The notes beneath the pieces were generated by a model, which saw only the letters and a list, made by a program, of their open reading frames with translations, was not told where the DNA came from and did no database searches. This document shows positions 16,556-25,418 of a stretch of DNA of 64,000 nucleotides, piece by piece. The DNA comes from Bacteroidales bacterium (GTDB lineage: Bacteria > Bacteroidota > Bacteroidia > Bacteroidales > UBA932), in contig JAGBVR010000002.1 of the NCBI GenBank assembly GCA_017630215.1, forward strand, positions 89,615 to 153,614, given 5' to 3'. How positions within the stretch are numbered: the stretch's first letter is position 1; each line of letters starts with the position of its first letter. The position numbers were made by a program, and so were the translations under genes.

Positions 16556-17781
16556 TTTCCAAACTGTTTTAACTTTCGGTAGAGAGTCCTCTCCGATATG
16601 CCGAGTTCCGCCGCAGCTTCCTTTCTGTTACCTCCATGCTTGCGGAGGACCTTTTCTATGAGTCCCATATTCGATGCCTTGATGGACATTTCTTCCGGCT
16701 CTCGAGCTTCGTATTCCTGATCTTCCGGATCGTCATCATAGCCATACACATCCTCTGCAGGCTCGTGATTATGCTGCATATGAGCATGTTCCGGAGGGGC
16801 GATAGCATGAGTCTGGCCATTTGCAAGACCGGCTTCCACTATTATCTTTTTAAGATACTCCACATCCTGCTTGAGCTGGAATATAGACCTGATGATAGCT
16901 TCTCTCTCAGCCGCACTTTCGGGAGTGTCCTGGTGGGACGGGCTCATTGCGGGTAGGAGATTTTCCGGTTCGCGAGGTATATACCGCGACAACACGTCCA
17001 TATCTATGACACATTTGTCAGACCCCGGTGACAATCTGCACGATTCCAAAGCAGAAACGGTCTCTGCAATATTCTTCAATTGTCTGATATTGCCCGGCCA
17101 CCTGTATTTGGTCAGCATTATGGAAGCATCTTCAGTCAACGCTACTCTTGCATAGCCGTATTTGGCCGAGAAGTCCGAAGCGAACTTCCGGAAAAGAAGA
17201 TTGATATCATCGGGTCTCTCACGCAATGCCGGCATAGTGATGGTGACGGCACAGAGCCTGTAATAGAGGTCCTCACGGAATTTTCCCTTCGATACAGCAT
17301 GGAAAAGATCCACATTGGTCGCTGCTATCACTCTCACATCCGTCTTGAGCACTTTCGAAGAGCCAACCCTTATGAATTCTCCTGACTGGAGCACTCTGAG
17401 GAGCTTGGCCTGTGAAGCCAGCGGAAGCTCAGCGATCTCATCCAGGAATATCGTTCCGCCGTCAGCTTCTTCAAAATAACCTCTGCGCATTTCATGAGCA
17501 CCGGTGAAAGATCCTTTTTCATGTCCGAAAAGCTCAGAATCAATAGTACCTTCCGGTATGGCTCCACAGTTGATAGCGAAATACTTGCCTCTCTTGCGGG
17601 AACTGTTCTGATGAATGATCTTCGGTATGTTTTCCTTTCCAACGCCACTCTCTCCGGAAACCAGGACGGTGATGTCAGTAGGGGCAACAGTCACAGCCAC
17701 CTCGAGCGCACGGTTCAAGGAGGGATTGTTGCCGATTATATCATATCGGTTCTTAAGACTCTGTAATTCCTGATTCGTCAT
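16552..17781 (-). CDS. sigma-54-dependent Fis-family activator
   Basis: The 409-residue bacterial enhancer-binding protein has no receiver or sensor domain: the AAA+ core begins at residue about 12. Walker A is GESGVGKE (43-50), the sigma-54 contact loop is GSFTGA (90-95, Ala to Ser from GAFTGA), and Walker B is GGTIFLDEI (108-116). After the core comes an acidic linker with EHAHMQHNHEPAEDVYGYDDD. The C-terminal Fis-type helix-turn-helix is RKEAAAELGISERTLYRKL. It heads the lptE-secG operon. Without an input domain, control is probably through its own level or a partner protein. It may regulate envelope genes; that is inference. Confidence 0.9.
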   Translation of the reverse strand: MTNQELQSLKNRYDIIGNNPSLNRALEVAVTVAPTDITVLVSGESGVGKENIPKIIHQNSSRKRGKYFAINCGAIPEGTIDSELFGHEKGSFTGAHEMRRGYFEEADGGTIFLDEIAELPLASQAKLLRVLQSGEFIRVGSSKVLKTDVRVIAATNVDLFHAVSKGKFREDLYYRLCAVTITMPALRERPDDINLLFRKFASDFSAKYGYARVALTEDASIMLTKYRWPGNIRQLKNIAETVSALESCRLSPGSDKCVIDMDVLSRYIPREPENLLPAMSPSHQDTPESAAEREAIIRSIFQLKQDVEYLKKIIVEAGLANGQTHAIAPPEHAHMQHNHEPAEDVYGYDDDPEDQEYEAREPEEMSIKASNMGLIEKVLRKHGGNRKEAAAELGISERTLYRKLKQFGK

Positions 17782-17788
17782 AATGGGA

Positions 17789-17796
17789 CAAAGTTA
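17789..17796 (-). promoter_or_regulatory. -7 box for the sigma-54 regulator operon
   Basis: TAACTTTG on the minus strand, 8 bp before the ATG at 17781. No TTTG is seen at the expected -33 position. It implies a very short or absent 5' leader. Confidence 0.4.
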
Positions 17797-17839
17797 CGAA
17801 AAGGGTTTAAAATAATAAAAATAATATAAAAATAATAGC

Positions 17840-17847
17840 TATCTTTG
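17840..17847 (+). promoter_or_regulatory. -7 box for the OmpA/TPR lipoprotein gene
   Basis: TATCTTTG, 70 bp before the ATG at 17918, in an A/T-only upstream tract (17805-17840). The AT-rich upstream region and the strongly biased codon use of the gene both suggest high expression. Confidence 0.45.
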
Positions 17848-17917
17848 CATGATTTGTATATGCTTGTGAATATAAACTCATTTAATGCGAAACCAAACCA
17901 ATTTAAAACTATAAGAA

Positions 17918-19552
17918 ATGAAGAAAATCACTAAAATGCTGTCTGTTGCTGCTCTCAGCATCGCAGCTGTAGCCTGCGGTTCACCTGAGAAGATGGCCAA
18001 GATGGCAGAGAATGTAACCGTAAAGTGCAACCCTGCAGTTCTTGAGGTTGTAGGTGGAGAAATCGTTGCTGATGTAACAGTAACTTATCCGGAAGATTAT
18101 TTCCATCCTAAGGCTATCCTTGAGGTAGTACCTGTAATCGTTTACGAAGGCGGTGAGGTTGCTATGGATTCATTCATGTTCCAGGGCGAGAAGGTTAAGG
18201 ACAACTTCCAGGTAGTACCATCTGACGGAGCTACAGTTACCAAGAAAGTGAAGTTCCAGTATGTTCCCGGCATGGAGAAGTGCTACCTCGAGCTTCGCGG
18301 TACAGTAAGCCACAAGTCAAAGTATGTAGACCTCCCTTCAAAGAAGGTTGCTGACGGAGCCAACACTACTTACATGCTCGTATGCCAGAAGGGTAAGGTA
18401 GATCTCAAGGCTGACGGATACCAGGAGATCATCAAGCAGACTGCAGAGGGTCAGATCCTTTATCAGATCAACAGCTCAAACGTAAGAAACAGCCAGCTCA
18501 CTTCACAGTCAATCAAGGATTTCCAGGCTGCTCTCGACGAGATCAAGGCTAACGAGCGCAAGACTCTCACTGGTACTGACATCGTTGCTTATGCTTCTCC
18601 AGACGGAAAGGAGAACGAGAATGCAAAGCTTTCAGACAAGCGTTCTGCTTCTGCTGAGAAGGCATTCGGCAAGGTGACCAAGAAGCATCCTGTGGATGGT
18701 CCTGTAAACGTTTCAAGCATCGCCGAGGACTGGGAAGGCTTCCAGGAGCTCGTAGCTGCTTCTGACATCGAGGACAAGGAGCTTATCATCCGCGTTCTTT
18801 CTATGTATAGCGATCCTGCTGTACGCGAGAAGGAGATCAAGAACATGTCATCTATCTTCAAGACTCTTGCAAAGGAGGTTCTTCCTGAGCTCCGTCGCGC
18901 AAGATTCATCGCTAATGTTGAGTATCAGAACTATACTAACAGCGAGCTTCTTGAGCTTATCGATGAGAATATCGACGTTCTCGATGAGACAGCCCTTCTT
19001 CGCGCCGCTACTCTCGTGAAGGAGAACAACCAGAAGGTTGAGCTCTACAAGAAGGCTGCAGACAAGTTCAACAGCAATGCCGCACAGTACAACCTCGCTG
19101 TGACTTACCTCAACATGGATGAGAATAACAAGGCTAAGAGAGCTCTTGACAACTGCGAGCATGATGCTGACTGGAACAATGCAATGGGTGTAATCGCTCT
19201 CCGCAACGGTGAGACTGCACAGGCTGCCAAGTATTTCGCTGCTGCAGGTACTGAGACTGCAAAGGAGAACCTCGCAGTTATCGATGTTCTTAACGGCAAG
19301 TACAGCGACGCTGCTGCAAAGCTTGCAGGCAAGAATGGATACAATGCTGCTCTCGTAGCTCTCCTTAACGGTAACAACGCTCCTGCTGCCGCTCTCAAGT
19401 GCGAGTGCCCACAGGCTGCTTACCTCCGCGCTGTTGCTGCCGCACGTCAGGGCAACGCTGCTGCCGTAGCAACTAACCTCGACGCTGCAAAGGCTTGCGA
19501 GAAGCTTGCTGCAAGAGCTGCAAAGGATATCGAATTCGCTCAGTACAGATAA
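17918..19552 (+). CDS. OmpA-like and TPR-containing lipoprotein
   Basis: The 544-residue protein has lipobox AVACG (Cys20). A beta-rich region (residues about 30-160) with VTVKCNPAVLEVVGGEIVADVTV comes first. A segment at about 220-250 (DIVAYASPDGKENENAKLSDKRSASAEKAF) matches the peptidoglycan-contacting part of OmpA_C domains. The C-terminal 200 residues are TPR-like helices (AAQYNLAVTYLNMDENNKAKRAL) with an Ala-rich end. Codon use is strongly biased, unlike its neighbours, which suggests an abundant protein. It probably links outer membrane and peptidoglycan. A rho-independent terminator follows. The exact family name is not recognised. Confidence 0.75.
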   Translation: MKKITKMLSVAALSIAAVACGSPEKMAKMAENVTVKCNPAVLEVVGGEIVADVTVTYPEDYFHPKAILEVVPVIVYEGGEVAMDSFMFQGEKVKDNFQVVPSDGATVTKKVKFQYVPGMEKCYLELRGTVSHKSKYVDLPSKKVADGANTTYMLVCQKGKVDLKADGYQEIIKQTAEGQILYQINSSNVRNSQLTSQSIKDFQAALDEIKANERKTLTGTDIVAYASPDGKENENAKLSDKRSASAEKAFGKVTKKHPVDGPVNVSSIAEDWEGFQELVAASDIEDKELIIRVLSMYSDPAVREKEIKNMSSIFKTLAKEVLPELRRARFIANVEYQNYTNSELLELIDENIDVLDETALLRAATLVKENNQKVELYKKAADKFNSNAAQYNLAVTYLNMDENNKAKRALDNCEHDADWNNAMGVIALRNGETAQAAKYFAAAGTETAKENLAVIDVLNGKYSDAAAKLAGKNGYNAALVALLNGNNAPAAALKCECPQAAYLRAVAAARQGNAAAVATNLDAAKACEKLAARAAKDIEFAQYR

Positions 19553-19555
19553 TTC

Positions 19556-20785
19556 TTACTTGAACATATCCATAACTCCTGATGCCGGTCTTCCTGACAT
19601 CAGGAGTTTTTTCATTTCTTCCATATAAGGTGCAATATGAGAAAAGAACATCTCATAGCCTTCGCAGAGTGCGTTCAGGCCGGTTTCACCTTTATCGGTA
19701 GTATTGAATCTATGTTTAGGGCATTCGCCGTGACAGGCGAAAAACCAGCGGCAACGGAAGCATTTCTTCGGAAGTCCGCTCCTCTTGTCAATACCGAACT
19801 TCACTTGCTTCGATGAGTTCATCAAGGTGCGAAGGTCCGTCTGAAGAACATTTCCTATCTTATAATCATTATACACGAAATGGTCGCACGGATACAAGTC
19901 TCCATTATGTTCAATAACGGAATTGCCTCCGCAGGTCTCTGCCATGGCACATAGGCCCGGCTGTACCCCGCACCAGCAGGCAAGGGCTGCATCAAACTGA
20001 TTTACAAAGACTTTACCCACATCATGACGGATCCAATAATCGAAGATATCGCATAGAAACTTTCCAAATCCGACAGCTGTGACCGACCAAGGAGCAAGTC
20101 TTGCCCCAGATGTATCAGGGCTTACGATAAGACCGTTCTTCACATGCTCCACGACAGGCATGAACTGTATGAAGCGGGTACCGGCCGACTTCAGAAATTG
20201 GTATATCTCCAAGGCCTTTCCTTCCGACTGCTTATTGACCGTAGTCATTACATTGTATTGGACTCCTGCCCGATAGAGCTCAAACATCCCCCTTCGTACA
20301 CGCTCGAATACAGAAGCACCGCCTTTCCCGCCACGATAAGCGTCATGAACCTTCTGAGGTCCGTCAAGCGAAACACCTATAAGGAATCCGTTGGCACGGA
20401 AGAATTCCGCCCATTCACGGGTGATAAGGGTGGCGTTGGTCTGGAGAGTGTTGTGAATCTTTTTCCCTTCTCCGTATTTACGCTGTAGGACGATGGCTTT
20501 TTTGTAGAAATCAAGGCCTGCCAAGAGAGGCTCGCCTCCATGCCAGTTGAAGAAGACATCCGGCACATCATTGGCGGCAATATATTCCTTTATGAAATGC
20601 TCGAGCATCTGCTCGGACATACGAGGTTCCCGGCCGCCGTATATCTCCGCCTTATCGAGATAATAGCAGTAATGGCACCTGAGATTGCAAAGCGAGCCCA
20701 CAGGCTTTATCATTATATTGAAAGCCTGCGGGCCCGTGATTTTTACGGCGTCCTGAAGGGTCAATGTATCCTTCAGATCAGCCAT
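19556..20785 (-). CDS. anaerobic sulfatase-maturing enzyme (radical SAM)
   Basis: The 409-residue cytosolic anSME would convert the active-site Ser or Cys of sulfatases into formylglycine before export. The radical-SAM cluster motif is CNLRCHYC (Cys33, 37, 40). The C-terminal SPASM region supplies further Cys residues (CWCGVQPGLCAMAETCGG, YPCDHF, KCFRCRWFFACHGECPKH). Length and motif order match the family. The start codon shares one base with the sulfatase stop (TAATG), so translation is coupled. The neighbouring sulfatase is the Ser type, which depends on this class of enzyme; function is well supported. Confidence 0.93.
   Translation of the reverse strand: MADLKDTLTLQDAVKITGPQAFNIMIKPVGSLCNLRCHYCYYLDKAEIYGGREPRMSEQMLEHFIKEYIAANDVPDVFFNWHGGEPLLAGLDFYKKAIVLQRKYGEGKKIHNTLQTNATLITREWAEFFRANGFLIGVSLDGPQKVHDAYRGGKGGASVFERVRRGMFELYRAGVQYNVMTTVNKQSEGKALEIYQFLKSAGTRFIQFMPVVEHVKNGLIVSPDTSGARLAPWSVTAVGFGKFLCDIFDYWIRHDVGKVFVNQFDAALACWCGVQPGLCAMAETCGGNSVIEHNGDLYPCDHFVYNDYKIGNVLQTDLRTLMNSSKQVKFGIDKRSGLPKKCFRCRWFFACHGECPKHRFNTTDKGETGLNALCEGYEMFFSHIAPYMEEMKKLLMSGRPASGVMDMFK
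19574..19612 (+). terminator. rho-independent terminator of the OmpA/TPR gene, inside the anSME coding end
   Basis: AACTCCTGATG (19574-19584) pairs perfectly with CATCAGGAGTT (19598-19608), followed by TTTTTC. It ends the plus-strand transcript but is also coding sequence for the last residues (GRPASGVMD) of the minus-strand anSME. The two stop codons are only 3 bp apart. Confidence 0.85.
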
Positions 20786-22170
20786 TAGAACGGATTCTGA
20801 GGAGGTGCAAAGTCGTAGAATGTACCGTAATCGCTTCTGCGTGGCTTACCTGGCATATCCGGATAGAAATCCACCTCATCCACACGAGTCTTGAGGTCAG
20901 CCACAGCCGCCTTAAGTTCGTCAGAAGCATCGGTATACATTACAGGATTCTTAAACTCAGGATCCTTCTTATATTCGTATATTCTTCCGTCCCAGAAATA
21001 CGCATAGTCATCGTTCATCGCATAGCGTGAAGCATATGGTGCAGGAGTAGTCGGCCAGAGAGGGTTGAAATGCACGAGGCTGAGGTCTTTCTCCAGAGGC
21101 TCCTGACCATTGATTTCAGGGAAGAGGCTGACTCCATCGATATTCCATTCCTGAGGAATATCGATTCCGCAGATATCTGCAATTGTAGGGAAAATATCAG
21201 TCAGATCTGCAATCCTATCGCTTGTCTTTCCTCCTATTCTGTCTCCCCAGGCAATTACCAGAGGCACGTGAGTTCCTCTGTAATTCGGAGCTCCCTTACC
21301 GCCGCGGATACGGCTTCCATCCTTCTGCTTGGAAACGATACGAGTAGAAGTTCCGTTGTCAGCCGAGAAAATGAAGATGGTATTGTCCCATACTCCCTTT
21401 TCCTTTAGGTGAGCCACCATATTTCCGACCTGCTTGTCCATATACTTGACCATATCGCGGAAATATGAAGTATCCTGTCCGGCTGTAAAGCGGCTTTCGT
21501 AATTCCAATCCCAGTCGTACGAATCCGGGGTAGTTACGTGAGGAGTGTGTACGAGCGGCTCAGTAAAATAGAGCATAAAAGGCTGTCCTTCTGCCACTTT
21601 ACGATCAATATAATCGAAAGCATAGTCTTCCATGGCATCCGGACCATAAGGACAATACTCGTATGTCTTTCCATTATTGTCGTAATAGCTGTTAGCGAAG
21701 CGATCTGTCTTATGAACATCACGACACTCCTTGTAAAGTTCCACCTGAGCAAGGAAAGATTCGTCCCAACCGAGCTTCGGAACCATCTCACGAGAGCGTC
21801 CCATCTGCCATTTTCCGACGATTGCAGTAGAATATCCTGCATCCTGAGCCAGATGTGCGAATGTTCTTTCATCGTCATTCATATATCCGAAGCAGACATA
21901 ATTGCGGTCGCTGTACATTCCGGTCATCACCTGCACGCGGCTCGGGCTGCTAAGCGGAAGGGCATTCATATTGGAATACATAATACCCTGCTGTGCCAAA
22001 GCATCGACATTAGGGGTTTCATACTCCGCTCCACCGTAGCATCCGAAGCATTCTGCCCCGATGTCGTCGGCAAAGAAGAATACGATATTAGGCTTCTGCT
22101 CCTGAGCCGGAGTACAAGCTGCTGCAGCCATCAACGAGCCGAATCCACAGATTTTCTTAAAATTGCTCAT
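20785..22170 (-). CDS. Ser-type arylsulfatase family lipoprotein
   Basis: The 461-residue S1-type sulfatase has a lipoprotein-like N-terminus (MAAAAC, Cys19). The metal-binding start is NIVFFFADDIGAE (ADD 34-36). The modification motif is S74-S-P-S-R78, with Ser as the formylglycine precursor. Further motifs are GKWQMGRS at about 118 and FSADNGTSTRI. The substrate is not deducible, though host or dietary sulfated glycans are usual. It is 5 bp after the upstream paralog gene and overlaps the maturase gene, so it is modified by its own operon partner. Truncation is not seen. Confidence 0.92.
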   Translation of the reverse strand: MSNFKKICGFGSLMAAAACTPAQEQKPNIVFFFADDIGAECFGCYGGAEYETPNVDALAQQGIMYSNMNALPLSSPSRVQVMTGMYSDRNYVCFGYMNDDERTFAHLAQDAGYSTAIVGKWQMGRSREMVPKLGWDESFLAQVELYKECRDVHKTDRFANSYYDNNGKTYEYCPYGPDAMEDYAFDYIDRKVAEGQPFMLYFTEPLVHTPHVTTPDSYDWDWNYESRFTAGQDTSYFRDMVKYMDKQVGNMVAHLKEKGVWDNTIFIFSADNGTSTRIVSKQKDGSRIRGGKGAPNYRGTHVPLVIAWGDRIGGKTSDRIADLTDIFPTIADICGIDIPQEWNIDGVSLFPEINGQEPLEKDLSLVHFNPLWPTTPAPYASRYAMNDDYAYFWDGRIYEYKKDPEFKNPVMYTDASDELKAAVADLKTRVDEVDFYPDMPGKPRRSDYGTFYDFAPPQNPF

Positions 22171-22175
22171 ATCCG

Positions 22176-22862
22176 TTATTTTCTATTGGCTACAATATAA
22201 TCCATAACCTTGACAAGGTCAGCCAATTCGTTCCAATCTATTTTTTCTGATTTCAGGAAAGCCTTGAGCGCCTTCTTATCCAGTCCCTCCAAAGAAGTCA
22301 CAGCCTTTCTTTCAGCCGGCACCTGCTCCATTCCTATGACCATATACAAAGACTTGCGGAAAGGCAGCTTTTCAGAATCGTCTTTCATAGCAAGAAGATC
22401 CTTATAGACATCAGTCATAAGGTATCCGTCATATTGATTGATGGCATTTTCATTATACAGAAAAGTCTTGGTGGTGGTACTGTTCAATGACGTAGTGCCA
22501 TATGCTCCGTCATTCCTTACCACTGCCGAATACGTAGCCCTTATTTCCTCCACGATATAGCCTCCCGGAGCTCTTGCAAGGACCTTCAGCATCTTACCCC
22601 CGACATTGCGGAAGACATCATCGCCGATAACAAGAGTCGTTGCATTCAGAGTATTGGCCTCCTTGATCTTACCGTCCTCGACATAATGCAGCGCACCCAG
22701 GTTAAGATGAATATTGAACAAAGCCGTTTCTGTCTTTGAGCGGACATTAAGCACGCCTTCCTTGAACTCAGGGTACAGATACGGCCAATTAGTGGTAGGG
22801 GCCTGTGCAAAAGCCGCCACACTCATCAATGTGGCGACACACAAGAACATCAATTTCTTCAT
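22176..22862 (-). CDS. secreted protein of unknown function, tandem paralog 2
   Basis: The 228-residue protein has a signal peptide ending AAFAQ. It is homologous along its length to the protein encoded just upstream: NWPYLYPEFKEG, NIHLNLGALHYVEDGKI, IGDDVFRNVGGKMLKVLA, then a Gly-rich strand region and a C-terminal helix LKAFLKSEKIDWNELADLVKVMDYI. Start at 22862 was chosen because it begins the signal peptide (MKKLMFL) and lies 1 bp after the preceding stop. No domain is recognised. It lies in an operon with aspS, a sulfatase and its maturase, and may belong to that glycan function. Confidence 0.75.
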   Translation of the reverse strand: MKKLMFLCVATLMSVAAFAQAPTTNWPYLYPEFKEGVLNVRSKTETALFNIHLNLGALHYVEDGKIKEANTLNATTLVIGDDVFRNVGGKMLKVLARAPGGYIVEEIRATYSAVVRNDGAYGTTSLNSTTTKTFLYNENAINQYDGYLMTDVYKDLLAMKDDSEKLPFRKSLYMVIGMEQVPAERKAVTSLEGLDKKALKAFLKSEKIDWNELADLVKVMDYIVANRK

Positions 22863-22863
22863 T

Positions 22864-23547
22864 TTATTCAGAAGCAGTGATAAAATCAATTATCTTCACA
22901 AGGTCTTCCGGTTCCTTCCACTTGATGTCATTCGCCTTCAAAAATGCCGAAAACGCCTTCTTATCCACACCTGTCATATCGATTACGGTACTCTTATTGG
23001 CGAAAATCATCTGAATACCTATTACAATAAATGTCTTTTGGGTCACCGGCACCTTGTCGGAATCATCCTTTATGGCAATCAGATCCTTATAGCTGTCGGT
23101 GATTAGATATCCATTGAAACTTCCGTTATTCTCCTGATGGGAGAATGTCTTGTCCCTGTTCGCCACAGCACCGCCATAGGCTCCGTCCCTGCTTATTATA
23201 CCTGTGAAATTGGCCAATGTCTCCAATACGACGAAGCCACCTTCAGTCTGAGCCAGAACCTTGAGCATCTTGCCTCCGACATTACGGTAGACATCATCAC
23301 CGATGGTCATTGATTTGATGCCCACGGTAGGATGCTCCTCGATGGTGCCATCTTTCAGATAGTGCAATGTTCCGATATTGAGATGGATATTATAACGTCC
23401 CTTCTCGACCAGACCACCTATTTTCTCGATCTCGCCTTCCAAAAAGTCAGGATACATATAAGGCCAATTGACTGTCGGTGAGACATTTTGTGCCAAAGCT
23501 GTCACGGCCATGAAGGCCGCGACAAGCAAGAAAATGATTTTTTTCAT
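22864..23547 (-). CDS. secreted protein of unknown function, tandem paralog 1
   Basis: The 227-residue protein has a signal peptide ending in TALAQ. It shares with its downstream neighbour the blocks NWPYMYPDFLEG, NIHLNIGTLHYLKDGTI and IGDDVYRNVGGKMLKVLA, and a C-terminal KAFSAFLKANDIKWKEPEDLVKIIDFI helix pair. The two arose by tandem duplication. The start is 5 bp after the aspS stop. No known domain is recognised. The conserved GxxNIHLNxGxLHY core suggests a small beta-structured periplasmic or surface protein. Confidence 0.75.
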   Translation of the reverse strand: MKKIIFLLVAAFMAVTALAQNVSPTVNWPYMYPDFLEGEIEKIGGLVEKGRYNIHLNIGTLHYLKDGTIEEHPTVGIKSMTIGDDVYRNVGGKMLKVLAQTEGGFVVLETLANFTGIISRDGAYGGAVANRDKTFSHQENNGSFNGYLITDSYKDLIAIKDDSDKVPVTQKTFIVIGIQMIFANKSTVIDMTGVDKKAFSAFLKANDIKWKEPEDLVKIIDFITASE

Positions 23548-23552
23548 AGTAT

Positions 23553-25325
23553 TTATTCTTTATGCTCAGCCTTTGATTCAAGGAAGAGCTCGTCCATCTG
23601 TTCCTGGTCGATGTATGAAGGAGAATCGATCATAACGTCGCGGCCCTGATTGTTCTTAGGGAATGCGATATAGTCGCGGATTGTCTCCTGACCTCCGAAG
23701 AGCGAGCAGACACGGTCGAATCCGAATGCGAGACCACCGTGAGGAGGTGCACCGAACTTGAATGCATTGATTATGAAGCCGAACTTGTATTCTGCATCCT
23801 CCTTGCTGATGCCGAGAACCTCGAACATACGCTCCTGCATTGCAGCCTCGTGGATACGGATAGATCCGCCACCGAGCTCGGTACCGTTAAGCACGAAGTC
23901 GTAAGCATTGGCGCAAACCTTCTCGAGATCTTCCTTCTTATCACTGTAGAAGAGCTCGAGGTGCTCCGGCTTAGGAGCTGTGAACGGATGGTGCATGGCA
24001 TAGAAACGCTGAGTCTCGTCGTCCCACTCCACGAGAGGGAAATCCACCACCCAGAGAGGTGCGAAATTGAACGGATCACGGAGGCCAAGGCGGTTACCCA
24101 TCTCGATACGGAGTACTCCGAGCATGTTCTGAGTCTTTCTCTTGACACCACAGAGAACGAGCATCATATCACCTTTCTTTGCGCCGAGACGGTCTGCAAC
24201 AGCCTGAAGCTGCTCAGGAGTGTAGAACTTGTCGATAGAAGACTTGATGGAGCCATCCTCGTTGAGCTTGATGTAAACGAGTCCCTTGGCACCCACCTGA
24301 GGTCTCTTGACCCACTCTGTAAGCTCATCGATCTGCTTGCGGGTATAATTTGCTGTACCCTCTACGTTGATTGCACCGATATAATCTACACTGTCAAATA
24401 CTGAGAAGCCGCATCCCTTCACGAGGTCTGTGATCTCATGAATCTTCATATCGAAACGGATATCCGGCTTGTCTGATCCATAGAAATCCATCGCATCGTA
24501 CCAGCTCATACGCGGGATACGCTCTGCGATCTCCACATTGAGGACATTCTTGAAGAGGGTTCTCATCATTCCCTCGAATGTGTTGAGCACATCTTCCTGC
24601 TCTACGAAAGACATCTCGCAGTCGATCTGAGTGAACTCAGGCTGACGGTCAGCGCGGAGATCCTCGTCACGGAAACAGCGTACGATCTGGAAATAGCGGT
24701 CGTAACCTGCCACCATAAGAAGCTGCTTGAATGTCTGAGGAGACTGAGGAAGAGCATAGAACTGACCAGGGTTCATACGTGATGGAACCACGAAGTCACG
24801 AGCTCCCTCAGGAGTAGATTTGATCAAATATGGGGTCTCTATCTCAAGGAAGTTCTGAGCGTCGAGATAATTGCGAACCTCATGAGCGATCTGGTGACGG
24901 ATCTTGAGTGCTCTCTGAAGAGGACCGCGACGAAGGTCGAGATAACGATATTTCGCGCGGAGTTCCTCACCACCGTCACTGTCTTCTTCGATTGTGAAAG
25001 GAGGGGTGTTGGCCTTATTAAGAACCTTGATCTCGCTGAGGCTGATCTCGATATCACCGGTAGGCATCTTAGGGTTCTTGCTCTGGCGCTCGATCACCTC
25101 ACCGGTAACCTGGATGACCCACTCACGTCCAAGGCTTGAAGCGGTCTCTACAAGTTCTGCCGCAGCATGTGCATCCACTACAAGCTGAGTGATGCCGTAA
25201 CGGTCTCTAAGATCCACGAATGTCATTCCGCCAAGCTTTCTTGACTTCTGCACCCATCCGGCCAAAGTAACTGTCTGGCCTGCATTTTCAATGCGGAGTT
25301 CCCCGCAGGTATGTGTTCTGTACAT
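23553..25325 (-). CDS. aspS: aspartyl-tRNA synthetase
   Basis: The 590-residue class II synthetase charges tRNA-Asp in the cytosol. An N-terminal OB-fold anticodon-binding domain (residues 1-105, [21 protein letters not shown]) is followed by the catalytic core with motif 2 [18 protein letters not shown], a bacterial GAD insertion (about 290-400) and motif 3 [15 protein letters not shown]. It is full length. A -7 box lies about 35 bp upstream. Downstream genes follow at 5 bp or less, so this housekeeping gene heads an accessory operon. Confidence 0.97.
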   Translation of the reverse strand: MYRTHTCGELRIENAGQTVTLAGWVQKSRKLGGMTFVDLRDRYGITQLVVDAHAAAELVETASSLGREWVIQVTGEVIERQSKNPKMPTGDIEISLSEIKVLNKANTPPFTIEEDSDGGEELRAKYRYLDLRRGPLQRALKIRHQIAHEVRNYLDAQNFLEIETPYLIKSTPEGARDFVVPSRMNPGQFYALPQSPQTFKQLLMVAGYDRYFQIVRCFRDEDLRADRQPEFTQIDCEMSFVEQEDVLNTFEGMMRTLFKNVLNVEIAERIPRMSWYDAMDFYGSDKPDIRFDMKIHEITDLVKGCGFSVFDSVDYIGAINVEGTANYTRKQIDELTEWVKRPQVGAKGLVYIKLNEDGSIKSSIDKFYTPEQLQAVADRLGAKKGDMMLVLCGVKRKTQNMLGVLRIEMGNRLGLRDPFNFAPLWVVDFPLVEWDDETQRFYAMHHPFTAPKPEHLELFYSDKKEDLEKVCANAYDFVLNGTELGGGSIRIHEAAMQERMFEVLGISKEDAEYKFGFIINAFKFGAPPHGGLAFGFDRVCSLFGGQETIRDYIAFPKNNQGRDVMIDSPSYIDQEQMDELFLESKAEHKE

Positions 25326-25358
25326 ATAGTGTTGTTTTTATATTTTCGTAATAACTTA

Positions 25359-25366
25359 CAAAAATA
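25359..25366 (-). promoter_or_regulatory. -7 box for the aspS operon
   Basis: TATTTTTG on the minus strand, 33 bp before the aspS ATG. The -33 TTTG is not seen at the expected distance. It is the best candidate for driving aspS and the four downstream genes. Confidence 0.4.
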
Positions 25367-25418
25367 CGAAATAAATAATAATTGTAATACATTTGCAAGC
25401 GTAAAATGCATTTGCACT

